A stretch of DNA of 64,000 nt from Vibrio ulleungensis (lineage in GTDB: Bacteria > Pseudomonadota > Gammaproteobacteria > Enterobacterales > Vibrionaceae): NCBI RefSeq assembly GCF_016900875.1, contig NZ_JAFEUM010000003.1, positions 372,001 through 436,000 on the forward strand, read 5' to 3'. A model generated the notes under the pieces. That model made no database searches. It was not told the DNA's origin and saw only the letters and a program-made list of their open reading frames with translations. The translations under genes were made by a program, and so were the position numbers. Position 1 is the first letter of the stretch; each line of letters opens with the position of its first letter. Shown here one piece after another: positions 18,512 to 27,978 of this stretch.

Positions 18512-19512
18512 CACTGATTGAGAAAATCTGGTTTAAGCAGCACTGGATGGGCATTGTCCTTTGGCCGCTGCTTAAGCCCGCTAGTCTCTTGTTTGGTTGG
18601 TTAGCGCAACGTAGAAAAAATGCCTACCTATTGGGCCGAAAAGTCAGCTATAGAGCGCCTATTCCTATTGTCGTTGTGGGCAATATATCTGTAGGCGGCA
18701 ATGGTAAGACGCCAGTGGTTGTCATGCTGATTGAAATGCTCAAAGAGATGGGCTTTAAACCCGGCGTTGTGTCGCGTGGTTATGGTGGTAAAGCGAAGGC
18801 CTATCCGCTGTTAGTGAATGGCGATACCAATGCCATAGAATGTGGCGATGAACCAAAACTTATTGCCCAAAGAACGGCTGTCCCAGTCGCAGTTGATCCT
18901 AACCGGTCTAGTGCAGTACAAGCGTTGCTGCCTCAAAACGTGGATATTGTGGTCACCGATGACGGTTTACAGCATTACGCGCTTCAACGTGATCTGGAGC
19001 TGGTGATCATTGATGGTGAGCGCCGATTTGGTAATGAGCAGTTACTGCCGCTTGGGCCCCTACGAGAATCGGTTGCACGACTTGCGGATGTCGATTTTAT
19101 TATCGCAAATGGTGAATCTTGCGAACCGTCTGAGCATAGCATGCAATTGAAGCCAAATTTAGCTGTTAACTTAGTGACTGGTGAAAGAGCCTCAGTCTCC
19201 CAATTGTCTCAATGCGTTGCTATAGCAGGGATTGGGCATCCTCCCCGATTTTTTAACACCCTTCGTCAATTAGACTGCGATCTGGTGTCCGAACACGGTT
19301 TTAGCGATCATTCGCCCATTAACGAACAGGATTTGGTAAGCTTAGTCGCTCAAGGTCAAACGCTTATAATGACAGAGAAAGACGCCGTGAAGTGCGCAGG
19401 TTTTGCGCATGATAACTGGTGGTACTTGCCCGTTGATGCCCAATTAGACCCTAAAGCGATGCAGTCGCTCACTCAACATTTACAACAGGTATTGAACAGA
19501 TATGGATCATAG
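18508..19512 (+). CDS. lpxK: Tetraacyldisaccharide 4'-kinase LpxK
   Basis: LpxK adds the 4'-phosphate to the lipid A disaccharide at the inner membrane. The 334-residue protein has the family start ([33 protein letters not shown]), a single membrane-anchoring segment, a P-loop [15 protein letters not shown], the SRGYGGK motif and [17 protein letters not shown]. It overlaps msbA at the start and the small Trm112-like gene at the end, so it lies within a tightly coupled operon. Confidence 0.95.
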   Translation: MTLIEKIWFKQHWMGIVLWPLLKPASLLFGWLAQRRKNAYLLGRKVSYRAPIPIVVVGNISVGGNGKTPVVVMLIEMLKEMGFKPGVVSRGYGGKAKAYPLLVNGDTNAIECGDEPKLIAQRTAVPVAVDPNRSSAVQALLPQNVDIVVTDDGLQHYALQRDLELVIIDGERRFGNEQLLPLGPLRESVARLADVDFIIANGESCEPSEHSMQLKPNLAVNLVTGERASVSQLSQCVAIAGIGHPPRFFNTLRQLDCDLVSEHGFSDHSPINEQDLVSLVAQGQTLIMTEKDAVKCAGFAHDNWWYLPVDAQLDPKAMQSLTQHLQQVLNRYGS

Positions 19513-19681
19513 ATTATTAGAAATTGTCGCTTGCCCAATGTGCAAAGGAAAGCTTACCTACGACAAAGATAAGCAAGAGTTAATCTGTAAATTTGACCGT
19601 TTAGCCTACCCAATCAAAGAAGGTATTCCCGTGTTGCTGGAGCCTGAAGCAAGGTTAATGTCTTTAGAAGAGGGCAAGTAA
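19502..19681 (+). CDS. ycaR: Trm112/YcaR family small zinc-ribbon-like protein
   Basis: This 59-residue gene starts [18 protein letters not shown] inside the end of lpxK and ends [23 protein letters not shown] and the single later Cys in LICK recall a reduced zinc ribbon, and GIPVLL is a family hallmark of YcaR (UPF0434). In E. coli ycaR lies in the same place, between lpxK and kdsB. Its stop shares one base with the kdsB ATG. Trm112-like proteins often act as partners for other enzymes; a role here is unknown. Confidence 0.9.
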   Translation: MDHRLLEIVACPMCKGKLTYDKDKQELICKFDRLAYPIKEGIPVLLEPEARLMSLEEGK

Positions 19682-20433
19682 TGAGCTTTACCGTCATAAT
19701 CCCAGCGCGTTATCAGTCGAGTAGGCTACCGGGTAAGCCGTTGGCAGACATTGCGGGCAAACCGATGGTGGAATGGGTTCACGAGCAGGCTCTACAGGCT
19801 GGAGCCGAGCGAGTGGTTGTCGCGACAGATGACAAGCGTATTGCAGAAGTTGTTGAAGGGTTTGGCGGTGAAGTGTGTATCACCTCAGACAAACATGAGT
19901 CCGGAACTGAGCGCTTAGCTGAAGTGGTAAACAAGTTAGCCATTCCAGCGGATCATATTGTGGTTAATGTTCAGGGCGACGAGCCGCTCATTCCTCCGAA
20001 AATTATCGCGCAGGTTGCCAATAACCTAGCGCAAGCGCGAGCACCAATGGCCACATTAGGCGTTGCAATTGAGTCTGAAGAAGAAGCCTTTAACCCTAAT
20101 GCGGTTAAAGTCGTTGCCGACGCCAATGGGTATGCACTCTACTTTAGTCGAGCGACGATCCCGTGGGATAGGGACACTTTTTCCAAAGGGCCTGCGCCAT
20201 TACAGCAGCCGCTCATGCGCCATATTGGTATCTACGCTTATCGGGCTGGGTTTATCGAGCGCTATGTAAGTTGGGAGCCTTCTCAACTCGAAAAAATCGA
20301 GAGCTTAGAGCAACTTAGAGTGTTGTGGTATGGAGAACGTATCCATATAGAAATGGCCGAAATTGCTCCGCCGGCTGGCGTGGATACGGCAGAAGATCTC
20401 GAACACGTTCGTCAATTGCTCGCAAGCCGATAA
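19681..20433 (+). CDS. kdsB: CMP-KDO synthetase (3-deoxy-manno-octulosonate cytidylyltransferase)
   Basis: KdsB activates KDO with CTP for addition to lipid A. The 250-residue protein shows the nucleotidyltransferase start [50 protein letters not shown] and [11 protein letters not shown], all family signatures. Its ATG shares a base with the ycaR stop. It ends the comEC-msbA-lpxK-ycaR-kdsB series, and a hairpin terminator follows. Confidence 0.96.
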   Translation: MSFTVIIPARYQSSRLPGKPLADIAGKPMVEWVHEQALQAGAERVVVATDDKRIAEVVEGFGGEVCITSDKHESGTERLAEVVNKLAIPADHIVVNVQGDEPLIPPKIIAQVANNLAQARAPMATLGVAIESEEEAFNPNAVKVVADANGYALYFSRATIPWDRDTFSKGPAPLQQPLMRHIGIYAYRAGFIERYVSWEPSQLEKIESLEQLRVLWYGERIHIEMAEIAPPAGVDTAEDLEHVRQLLASR

Positions 20434-20788
20434 CGGCGTCGTTTTATCTGTTAAGGCTTCGTCACAGCAATGTTACGAAGCCTTTTCCTTTTGAGGCTAA
20501 CCATACGTCGGAAAGTGACGGCGATCGCAATCAATGTAAAGCTATGTAAATGCGTATAATGCTTCATTTACTTGCCATGACATACCGATAGTATAGGCAA
20601 TGGAAACAAGTAGTTATCAACTCTAGGAAGGAGTTGCAAATATACCGGGCAGGAAAGTCTGACGATCCTTTTGATTCCTTTTCAAACCTCCTTCCAGAGC
20701 ATTCCGTATACACTAGTATAAAATCACATATGCAAGGCCTTTTCGGTACTTCGTTCACCGGTGTTTGGCCAAGGACAAGGATATAAGC
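20434..20788 (+). other. Intergenic region upstream of the RND adaptor gene
   Basis: After the kdsB terminator I see no gene. A TATAAT hexamer at 20555-20560 and a TATAAA hexamer at 20717-20722 could be -10 elements, but neither has a good -35 partner. The second, closer to the adaptor gene, is the more likely promoter. No regulator gene sits here. Confidence 0.45.
20453..20486 (+). terminator. Terminator after kdsB
   Basis: A ten-pair perfect stem (20453-20462 with 20475-20484) closes a twelve-base loop and runs into a short T-rich tract. It lies twenty bases after the kdsB stop. Confidence 0.75.
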
Positions 20789-22108
20789 ATGTTAAGTCGA
20801 CTCAAGCGACGTCACGCCATCGTTACCACGTTAGGCGTATTAGCCGTAATCGCAGTCACCGCCGGTGTTAGTTATTTTCTGTTGAATGGAGATGAACAGA
20901 AAAAAGGGCGCGGTCAAAAAAGCGATCCAGCGGCTAAGTTTGTGATAACCAGTGCCACAACAAAAGGCAATTGGCAGCCGATGCACCCTACTATTGGATT
21001 GGTTGAGCCAGCGCTGTATTTAGATGTACAGACAACGGTGACCGCCAAAGTGCAGCATATTCATGTGAAGCCAGGCGAGAAAGTAAAACAAGGTCAGCTG
21101 TTGCTGACATTGGACAGCAGCGATGCCGAGCGCGAATTGCGCCGTTTACAGGCGCAGCGCATGGAGTTGGCTGCAAATCAGAGCATTATGATACGCCAAC
21201 AAGCACTGGACAAAGAGCTGCTCTCAATCAGCAAAAAACAGTTAGAAAATGCTAAAAAATCTCTAGAGCGGATGCAAATGCTCGACAGTAAAAACCTAGC
21301 GGCGAAGACTGAGCTAGAGGCCAAAGAAGACGAGTTTAACATTCGCAGTCAAAGTGTTGCGCAGGCAGAGTTTACTATCCGAAACCATGAAGCGTTACGT
21401 CAGCAAACTCAGGCGAGTTTGACTCAGCTTGATATTAGTATTGAAGCTCAGCAGTCGATGATTGAAAAGCACCGTTTTAACGCCGACTTTGACGGTGAAG
21501 TGGCCAACTTAGACTTAAAAGTAGGGCAGCAAGTGGGAGCGGGGCAGTCCCTGTTTACGTTATTTGACCGTAATGAATTGCTGTTTAAAACTCTGGTCGC
21601 TAGTGAACTTGCGTTAGAGGATGGCGCGGAAATTCAATACGCTGGCGTGCGCTATAGTCGTCTTCATACAGACCCTGTTCGCATGGCAAATTCAGCGGGT
21701 CAACGTGTCTGGTTTGGCTTTCAACAAGAAGAAAGGTTGCTAGGCAATTATGTCTACGCATCTTGGGTGTCACCTGCGGTCGAAAACAGTTTTCTGATCA
21801 CCGACCGTGCTTTGCATGACTTTGATCGAGTTTACTATTTACAAGACATCGCCGACAGCGATGAGTTACATGAATACCGTCTAGTCGAAAGCCAGGTGAC
21901 GCTTCACGGGACAACAGAGGTTAATGGTGAAGAGTACTGGGTGGCCACCTCAGAAACCCTACCCGACAACGCAAAACTGCTTTCTAGTCGACTACGCCCG
22001 TTGTACGCAGGTATAAAAGTGACCACGGTTAAACCAACCGCCGACGATGTAGAAGTTGAGAATGTAAAAATGGAGCGGGGTCGTGGCAACGGTCCAGGGC
22101 GAGGGTAA
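20789..22108 (+). CDS. RND efflux periplasmic adaptor (membrane fusion protein)
   Basis: This adaptor would link an inner-membrane RND pump to an outer-membrane TolC-type channel. The 439-residue protein has an N-terminal anchor (IVTTLGVLAVIAVTAGVSYFLL) and no lipobox. A lipoyl-like part (VTAKVQHIHVKPGEKVKQGQLLLTLDSSDAE) is followed by a long coiled-coil hairpin of about 120 residues, then the second lipoyl half (FDGEVANLDLKVGQQVGAGQSLFTLFD) and beta-barrel domains. The C-terminus is unusually Gly/Arg rich (ERGRGNGPGRG). The ATG at 20789 is used with AAGGAT six bases upstream; a TTG at 20765 is possible. The pump gene follows at once. The substrate is unknown. Confidence 0.85.
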   Translation: MLSRLKRRHAIVTTLGVLAVIAVTAGVSYFLLNGDEQKKGRGQKSDPAAKFVITSATTKGNWQPMHPTIGLVEPALYLDVQTTVTAKVQHIHVKPGEKVKQGQLLLTLDSSDAERELRRLQAQRMELAANQSIMIRQQALDKELLSISKKQLENAKKSLERMQMLDSKNLAAKTELEAKEDEFNIRSQSVAQAEFTIRNHEALRQQTQASLTQLDISIEAQQSMIEKHRFNADFDGEVANLDLKVGQQVGAGQSLFTLFDRNELLFKTLVASELALEDGAEIQYAGVRYSRLHTDPVRMANSAGQRVWFGFQQEERLLGNYVYASWVSPAVENSFLITDRALHDFDRVYYLQDIADSDELHEYRLVESQVTLHGTTEVNGEEYWVATSETLPDNAKLLSSRLRPLYAGIKVTTVKPTADDVEVENVKMERGRGNGPGRG

Positions 22109-22114
22109 TTGAGC

Positions 22115-25100
22115 ATGATTAATTACTTTGTTAAGCATCGACTGGCTGCCAATATTTTTATGGTGGCATTGCTAGTCATGGGAATGGTGTCCGTTTTTCG
22201 GATGCCGACCAAACTTCTACCGGACGTTCAGTTTCCATTTATGTCGTTCTCAATTGAGTGGGAAGGGGCGACTTCGGAAATTGTTCTTAATGATGTTGCA
22301 AAGGAGCTAGGTAAAGAGCTCAAGCAAATCCAAGGAATAAAAACCGTCTATGCGACTGCCTATGACGATGGCATGTGGATGGGGGCGGTGGCGTCACTAA
22401 ATGCTAACTTGGAAGAGGTTAAAAAAGACTTTCAAGATGCACTCGATAACTATGATTGGCCAACCGATGTCGACACCCCTACGTTAACCGTTGCTCAAAA
22501 CAATGAGCCGGTAGGGATGGTGGTTCTTACTATGCCAGGTGATATCAACAACCTGCGTACTATAGTCGATAACGCAGTGGATGACCTTAATGACTTAGGC
22601 CTTACTGATATCACGGTTCAAGGATTTCCCGATACTGATATTTTGTGGAAACCTACGCTAGATACGTGGCTGTCTCTCTATACGACACCTCAAGCGTTAT
22701 CCGTTGACCTACAACAAAAAACCTCTCGTACGGGTATTGGTTCGACCTCGACCCAGAGCTTAGAGATTGGGGTCAGTGCAGACCGCACTGCACAAATTAA
22801 TCAGTTGTTGTTTGTGAACACACCTATTTATAAGTTACAACCGATTGAAGATTTGGCCAGTGGTCGTGGCAGTTTTTTTTACGGAGAGCAGCCCGCCATT
22901 GTCTTAGATATTCGCCGAACAGCAGAGCTAGGGACCCTACAAGCCGGTGAATTGATCACGCAATGGCAACAAGAGTTCACCGAGAGTATGCCAGAGAGTA
23001 TTCAGGTTTACCCTTATCTATTTGCAGTTGATTTATTTGAAGGCCATGTAGACCTTTTGCTAGAAAATGCCTACTTAGGTCTTATCTTAGTTTTGGTTTC
23101 ACTGCTTGTGCTGCTTAATGGTCGCGTTGCCTTTTGGACGGCCGCAGGGATCCCGGTTGCACTGATAGGTGCCTTTGCGTTGATCTTCTACTTCGATGGC
23201 AACCTCACCATGTTTAGTATCTTCGCCCTATTGATTGCGCTGGGCATCGTGGTGGATGACGCTATAGTAGTGAGCGAGCAGACCTTAACCAACGTCGATA
23301 AGGGGATGGAGCCGGAAGAAGCGGCCAGCCAAGCTGCGTCGCGAATGGTTGCACCCATTACAGCGGCTTCGTTAACGACCATTGCCGCTTTTGCACCGCT
23401 ACTGTTCTTACCCGGTGCGTTTGGTGAAATAGTCCGCCCGATCCCTCTTGTAATGATCTGTGTGTTGGCAGCTTCTCTGTTTGAGTGTTTCTTCATTTTG
23501 CCAAATCATTTAAATCATTCTTTGGCGAAAAACTCGGGCAAAACACCTTCAAAATTTCGTACTAAAATCGACAGCGGTTTTATTTGGATCCGCGAGAAGC
23601 TGTTTCGCCGTTTTATCACTTGGGTGGTTACGCATCGTAAAATAACCATTAGCGCGGCGCTTGGTTTACTTGTGATCACTGGCAGCTTGGTATTGGGAAA
23701 TCATGTAAAAATCAACGCTGAGCTGGAGATTGAAGGCAACGAGCTAGAGTTGACGATGACTTTTTATCCCGATACCAGTGAAGAGTCGATTTTGATTGCA
23801 GCAAATCAAGCAATTGAGACTCTAGAAAAGATCGATGCCGAGCAAGGTCCATTGCTCATGGACCACCTTTCTGAGCGCTCAGTAAGAGGCAACCGGATTA
23901 AGGTCTATGCGCTGCTTCATGACCGAAATGTGCGAAGCCTATCTAACCAGCAGTTGGCTAAGGTTTGGGTAGACGCTTTACCCGCAAACAGCGATGTCGA
24001 CACTGTGGTGACCAGTGCAGATGCAGACAGTGAAGGCCGTGGCGGAATTAATGCTAAGCAGGTGGGTTTTCGCATTCAAGGTGATAACGTCGACGACTTA
24101 GTTAACGGTTTAAGCGACATGCGCAACGAAATGTCAAAGCTCGATTATCTTGACGGGCTAAGTGACAACATTCCACGCCAAATCTACCGTGTGACGCTAG
24201 AAGCCAATGTGTTGGCTAAAGAGATGGGCATGGACGACAATTACTTGCGTTCGCAGGTAAGCAGTTGGTTGAGTGACCAATCGATCGTTAAAGTATCTCG
24301 CGCCGATTCGATGAGTGAGTTTTTTATCGGTGTTGATGACGATGACAGCCGACGACTCGATTTTATTGAGCGACTCCCTGTCTTATCACCTGATGGCGTT
24401 TATCATAGTTTGGGCCAATTGGCGGAGAAAACTTATAAGGTGACACCAGAGAACATCAAGTTAGAAAACGGCATTATTAGTTTAAACTTGGCGGCGCAAT
24501 TGGTGGATGAAACCTTAGACATTAACCAAGTTCAAAGAGAAGTCCAAGCCAGTATTATTGAGCCTATTGCAGCGAAGTACGGCTTGATCACCAAACGAAG
24601 TGAATCTAATCAGGAGTTGGAAGAGTTTACGGACGCATTGTGGTTTGCGACTCCTGTTGCCTTGTTGTTGATCTACTTAACGTTGGCGTGGGTGTTTCAA
24701 AGTTGGATTTGGCCAGTTGCTGTTGTGGTCGCTATACCGTTCGCCATAACAGGGGCCGTGCTTGGTCATTATATTATGGGATATGATCTCACTATTATGT
24801 CTGCGCTTGGTTTGTTTGGACTGGCCGGCATTGTCGTCAATGATTCCATCATACTTATTGATAGATTTAGACAGCTACTGGATGAAATGTCTGACGTTCG
24901 TGAAGCGGTAATTGAAGCCGCCTGCCAACGATTTAGAGCCGTTTTGTTGACAACCATCACGACAATGGTTGGGCTGATTCCATTGCTGTTCGAATCGTCT
25001 GTCGAAGCGCAGATCATTAAAACCATGGCAATTTCGCTGGTATTTGGTTTGGCGTATGGCACGGTTGTCGTGCTGGTGATCACGCCGAGTCTTATGACGC

Positions 25101-25174
25101 TAGTGAGACGTAAACCAAAGAATAAGCGACGTGAGCAAGAGAGTGAGCCCACGGACATTAAAGCCGTCGCGTAA
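22115..25174 (+). CDS. RND efflux pump, inner-membrane permease
   Basis: This is a proton-driven exporter of the AcrB/HAE1 superfamily, 1019 residues. It starts MINYFVKHRLAANIFMVALLVMGMVSVFRMPTKLLPD, the typical first membrane helix. It has the duplicated layout of a large periplasmic loop and a membrane block, with LGIVVDDAIVVSEQTL in the first half carrying the paired Asp residues of the proton relay and LFGLAGIVVNDSIILIDRFRQL in the second. The start at 22115 has GAGGG nine bases upstream. It forms an operon with the adaptor. No outer-membrane factor is encoded nearby, so a TolC from elsewhere would be needed. Confidence 0.9.
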   Translation: MINYFVKHRLAANIFMVALLVMGMVSVFRMPTKLLPDVQFPFMSFSIEWEGATSEIVLNDVAKELGKELKQIQGIKTVYATAYDDGMWMGAVASLNANLEEVKKDFQDALDNYDWPTDVDTPTLTVAQNNEPVGMVVLTMPGDINNLRTIVDNAVDDLNDLGLTDITVQGFPDTDILWKPTLDTWLSLYTTPQALSVDLQQKTSRTGIGSTSTQSLEIGVSADRTAQINQLLFVNTPIYKLQPIEDLASGRGSFFYGEQPAIVLDIRRTAELGTLQAGELITQWQQEFTESMPESIQVYPYLFAVDLFEGHVDLLLENAYLGLILVLVSLLVLLNGRVAFWTAAGIPVALIGAFALIFYFDGNLTMFSIFALLIALGIVVDDAIVVSEQTLTNVDKGMEPEEAASQAASRMVAPITAASLTTIAAFAPLLFLPGAFGEIVRPIPLVMICVLAASLFECFFILPNHLNHSLAKNSGKTPSKFRTKIDSGFIWIREKLFRRFITWVVTHRKITISAALGLLVITGSLVLGNHVKINAELEIEGNELELTMTFYPDTSEESILIAANQAIETLEKIDAEQGPLLMDHLSERSVRGNRIKVYALLHDRNVRSLSNQQLAKVWVDALPANSDVDTVVTSADADSEGRGGINAKQVGFRIQGDNVDDLVNGLSDMRNEMSKLDYLDGLSDNIPRQIYRVTLEANVLAKEMGMDDNYLRSQVSSWLSDQSIVKVSRADSMSEFFIGVDDDDSRRLDFIERLPVLSPDGVYHSLGQLAEKTYKVTPENIKLENGIISLNLAAQLVDETLDINQVQREVQASIIEPIAAKYGLITKRSESNQELEEFTDALWFATPVALLLIYLTLAWVFQSWIWPVAVVVAIPFAITGAVLGHYIMGYDLTIMSALGLFGLAGIVVNDSIILIDRFRQLLDEMSDVREAVIEAACQRFRAVLLTTITTMVGLIPLLFESSVEAQIIKTMAISLVFGLAYGTVVVLVITPSLMTLVRRKPKNKRREQESEPTDIKAVA

Positions 25175-25189
25175 CTATTACTTAGACGC

Positions 25190-25218
25190 AATAAGGGCCT
25201 CCTCGGAGGCCCTTATTG
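25190..25218. terminator. Bidirectional terminator after the RND operon
   Basis: A perfect inverted repeat (25190-25202 with 25205-25217) with a two-base centre forms a GC-rich stem with AT-rich ends. It lies between the convergent RND permease and GGDEF-EAL genes. Confidence 0.8.
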
Positions 25219-25243
25219 GTTTATTTGAGTCCAACTAATCTCG

Positions 25244-27541
25244 CTAACCTGCTAAGGGCGTGCGAACGCCTATATCTCCAGCTTGGACAAATTCGATGAG
25301 TTCTTCATAGGTGAGTGGTTTAGAGAAATAGTACCCTTGGAATATATTACAACCAAGCTGGTGCAGCGCTTGGTATTGCTCGACGCTTTCAACGCCTTCA
25401 GCAACGGTGACTAAGTTAAGCTTATCCGCAATGGATACAATACCTTCCAACATCATATGGGCCCGTTGATTGACCAAGATGTCATCGATAAAACTCTTAT
25501 CTATCTTTAACTCATCAATAGGCAAATTACGCAGTAGACTGAGGGATGAATACCCGGTACCAAAGTCATCGAGTGATATCTTAATACCTGTGGAACTGAG
25601 TCTGTTCAGCATGGTAGTGATTTCAGATACGTCCTCGATAAACACATTTTCGGTAACTTCGATGGTTAACTGGTCATAGCTAAAGTCTGGGAATTGCTCA
25701 ATGGTGGATAGCAGTTCACTGTAAAAGGCAGGATGTTGAAGCTGTTTCACGGAGACATTGATGGCCAATCTAACTTTGAGGTGCAGTTGTCTATTGAGGT
25801 CAACAATACGGGTAATGGCATCGTGAAGCACCAGTTGGCCAATTTCGGTAATTTCGCCCGTGGCTTCGGCAATCGCAATGAATCTATCGGGAGAAACATT
25901 ACCCAACTTTGGGTTACTCCATCGCACTAACGCTTCAACGCCAAAAAGCGTACCGTCTGCATTGAGTTGTGGTTGATACGCCAAATAAAACTCGTTTTTT
26001 TCTAATGCGCTTCTTAGCTCGTACTCAATCTTAGAGGCCCGCACATAAGTGTGCTTTATACTTGTGTCAAAGTAGGTAATTTTGCTGCGCTGCTTTTTGG
26101 ACTGAAATAGCGCCATTTCCGCATAGTTGCGCACTTGATCTAAGGTAGTACCGGACCCCGGATAAAAGGCGACGCCAATACTAGTGGAAAGCTTGAAATG
26201 GTAATGCTGGATGGAGAGCTTAGTGCTGAGTTTTTGCTGGGCGCTTTTTACCAAAGCCTTTAGTTTTGCTAGGTCAGTTTCAAAACTGATCACAATAAAC
26301 TCATCACTGCTGTAACGAACAATTATCTCGTCGTTATTAAATATTGAGATCAATCGAATAGAATACTCTTTAAGTACTTTATCGCCAGTCACATGGCCAT
26401 AGTTGTCGTTGATAATTTTAAACTTATCGACATCTATAAGCAGCATTGCGAAATGCATCGACTTAGGCATCGATTTGAGTCTTCTTTGTAGGTAGAAACG
26501 ATTGTGAAGCTGAGTAAGATAATCAATTTCGGCCTGTTTTCTTAATGCAGAACGTTTTGAACTTTCGTTTTTTTCAATGCTTCTAAATAGCCAATAGATT
26601 ATGAACAGGGCGATAACTAAAATGAGTAGTGGTAGGTATGTTTTTTCAATTGTTTGCAGATGTATATGATCGATCTTAATTTCTGTCGAAAACCATAAAT
26701 CGTATTCATTTAGAAAAATGCTAGTGCTAATACTTTGATTTTCGTCTTGATTTAAGCGATTTACCAGAACGTCTCCAGAATTCTTAACGGTGAGGTAACT
26801 CTTAGCACTGCTTGCTTCGAACTGAGCGATTGACCTATCGATGTCTTGCTGTGGAACTTGAAAACTGTATATTTGCCTATTTCTTCTAAGGCTAATTGGC
26901 GCTAACTGAAAATAGCGGTCAGCGTCTCGAAATATGTAACTGTCGAAGAGTTGCCACTCCTTCTCTTGTTCAACCACAAACTCAAAAAACTTATCAAAAT
27001 TAAGCACTGACGAAACTACAAAAATGACGTCCCCTTTTTCATTTCTTACCGCCATTCTAATCGGGAGAATGAGTTGGTCTAGATGTTCTCGGTAATAGGT
27101 ACGTCCTATCACCATGCTGTGACTATCAATAGTTCGCCTAAACGTTTCTTGGGTGTATGGATTGGTTAGTAGGTTAATACTGTCTAGCGCGTCGTTGGCG
27201 GTGTTGCTGGCATAGACCTTGCCATCGGGTTTCAGGACAACAAAGTCGAGCAAATAGTCGTCGGTTTCAATAGCGTTTTTAAGTATGCGATCGACTTGCG
27301 GCTTAGGGGGAACTTCATCGAATACTGCAAGCTCTGTAGAGAGGACTTTTAAAATTGTTTCATACTGTTGCAATTTGCCTTGCAAGGTTGTTGCTGTCAG
27401 TTTTGATAAACTGGTTTGCTCTAGTATTAGTTCGTCATAAAGGTTTTTGTAAGTATTATTGAGCAGCGACAATCCAATCACTAGCCAAAATGCTGCGATC
27501 AAAGAAAAGGCGGCCCAAATGTTATTCCTTACAAACGCCAT
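25244..27541 (-). CDS. Membrane GGDEF-EAL protein, probable cyclic di-GMP phosphodiesterase
   Basis: The 765-residue protein has a membrane helix at about residues 8-29, a periplasmic sensor region of about 270 residues (dCACHE-like in size and place), a second helix (LPLLILVIALFIIYWLF), a GGDEF domain and a C-terminal EAL domain. The GGDEF signature reads RYSSDEF, with both glycines replaced by serine, so cyclase activity is doubtful. The EAL domain keeps EALVRW, INVS, EVTEN, LDDFGTGYSS, LKIDKSFI and VAEGVES, the metal and catalytic residues. It is therefore expected to degrade cyclic di-GMP. It is transcribed alone, away from the TetR gene. Confidence 0.9.
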   Translation of the reverse strand: MAFVRNNIWAAFSLIAAFWLVIGLSLLNNTYKNLYDELILEQTSLSKLTATTLQGKLQQYETILKVLSTELAVFDEVPPKPQVDRILKNAIETDDYLLDFVVLKPDGKVYASNTANDALDSINLLTNPYTQETFRRTIDSHSMVIGRTYYREHLDQLILPIRMAVRNEKGDVIFVVSSVLNFDKFFEFVVEQEKEWQLFDSYIFRDADRYFQLAPISLRRNRQIYSFQVPQQDIDRSIAQFEASSAKSYLTVKNSGDVLVNRLNQDENQSISTSIFLNEYDLWFSTEIKIDHIHLQTIEKTYLPLLILVIALFIIYWLFRSIEKNESSKRSALRKQAEIDYLTQLHNRFYLQRRLKSMPKSMHFAMLLIDVDKFKIINDNYGHVTGDKVLKEYSIRLISIFNNDEIIVRYSSDEFIVISFETDLAKLKALVKSAQQKLSTKLSIQHYHFKLSTSIGVAFYPGSGTTLDQVRNYAEMALFQSKKQRSKITYFDTSIKHTYVRASKIEYELRSALEKNEFYLAYQPQLNADGTLFGVEALVRWSNPKLGNVSPDRFIAIAEATGEITEIGQLVLHDAITRIVDLNRQLHLKVRLAINVSVKQLQHPAFYSELLSTIEQFPDFSYDQLTIEVTENVFIEDVSEITTMLNRLSSTGIKISLDDFGTGYSSLSLLRNLPIDELKIDKSFIDDILVNQRAHMMLEGIVSIADKLNLVTVAEGVESVEQYQALHQLGCNIFQGYYFSKPLTYEELIEFVQAGDIGVRTPLAG

Positions 27542-27878
27542 ATCACTCCTTAATACACCGTACTCTTAAAACTATACGACAAACAAAATATGGTTTGTTA
27601 TAAAGAATTGAAAAACCCCCACTATTAGGTAGCTCTAATTTACTAAAGTGTGATCTAACCTACGTTGTAACTATTGCTGAATATATAGCAAGCAGCAAAG
27701 TGCGTGTTTATGCACTTATAGACTTATTTTCATTGTGGTTATTTGCGTTGCCAATTTTCCTTGATCAGCAATTATTTACACATTCTCCCATAGCACAGCT
27801 AAATAGTAAGCAGTAGCATTGCGTTTTGATTTCTAGCCAATCCAACACCCCTTTGAATAACTATTAACTAACAATGAT

Positions 27879-27964
27879 AGTAAACGTTCGCTCTAGCAAG
27901 AGTTGCAAATTAACGTTTGACACAGGTAGAGCAAACCTTCTACCATTAGGTAAAGTAAACGTTC
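27879..27964. promoter_or_regulatory. Three AACGTT operator-like boxes flanking the tetR promoter
   Basis: AGTAAACGTTC occurs identically at 27879-27889 and 27954-27964, and a third AACGTT core lies at 27912-27917, touching the -35 hexamer. Placement upstream of, at, and just after the promoter fits autorepression by the adjacent TetR protein. Binding is inferred. Confidence 0.5.
27917..27946 (+). promoter_or_regulatory. Probable sigma-70 promoter of the tetR-oxidoreductase operon
   Basis: TTGACA at 27917-27922 matches the -35 consensus fully, and TACCAT at 27941-27946 gives a four-of-six -10 at an 18-base spacing. Transcription would start near 27953, about 26 bases before the ATG. Confidence 0.6.
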
Positions 27965-27978
27965 TACTAGAGGTGCTT

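Larger units (their letters stand above)
27542..27978. other. Divergent intergenic region between the GGDEF-EAL and TetR genes
   Basis: About 440 bases without a supported gene. An inverted repeat AACAAA/TTTGTT lies at 27582-27599 near the GGDEF-EAL start. The right-hand end holds three AACGTT-centred boxes and a sigma-70-like promoter for the TetR gene. The frame of the TetR gene stays open back to 27874, but that stretch is better read as promoter DNA. Confidence 0.6.

Noticed and set aside
27874..27978. N-terminal extension of the TetR protein
   Set aside because: The stretch carries a consensus -35, a -10 and repeated boxes, and the helix-turn-helix domain begins at the ATG at 27979 with a good ribosome site.
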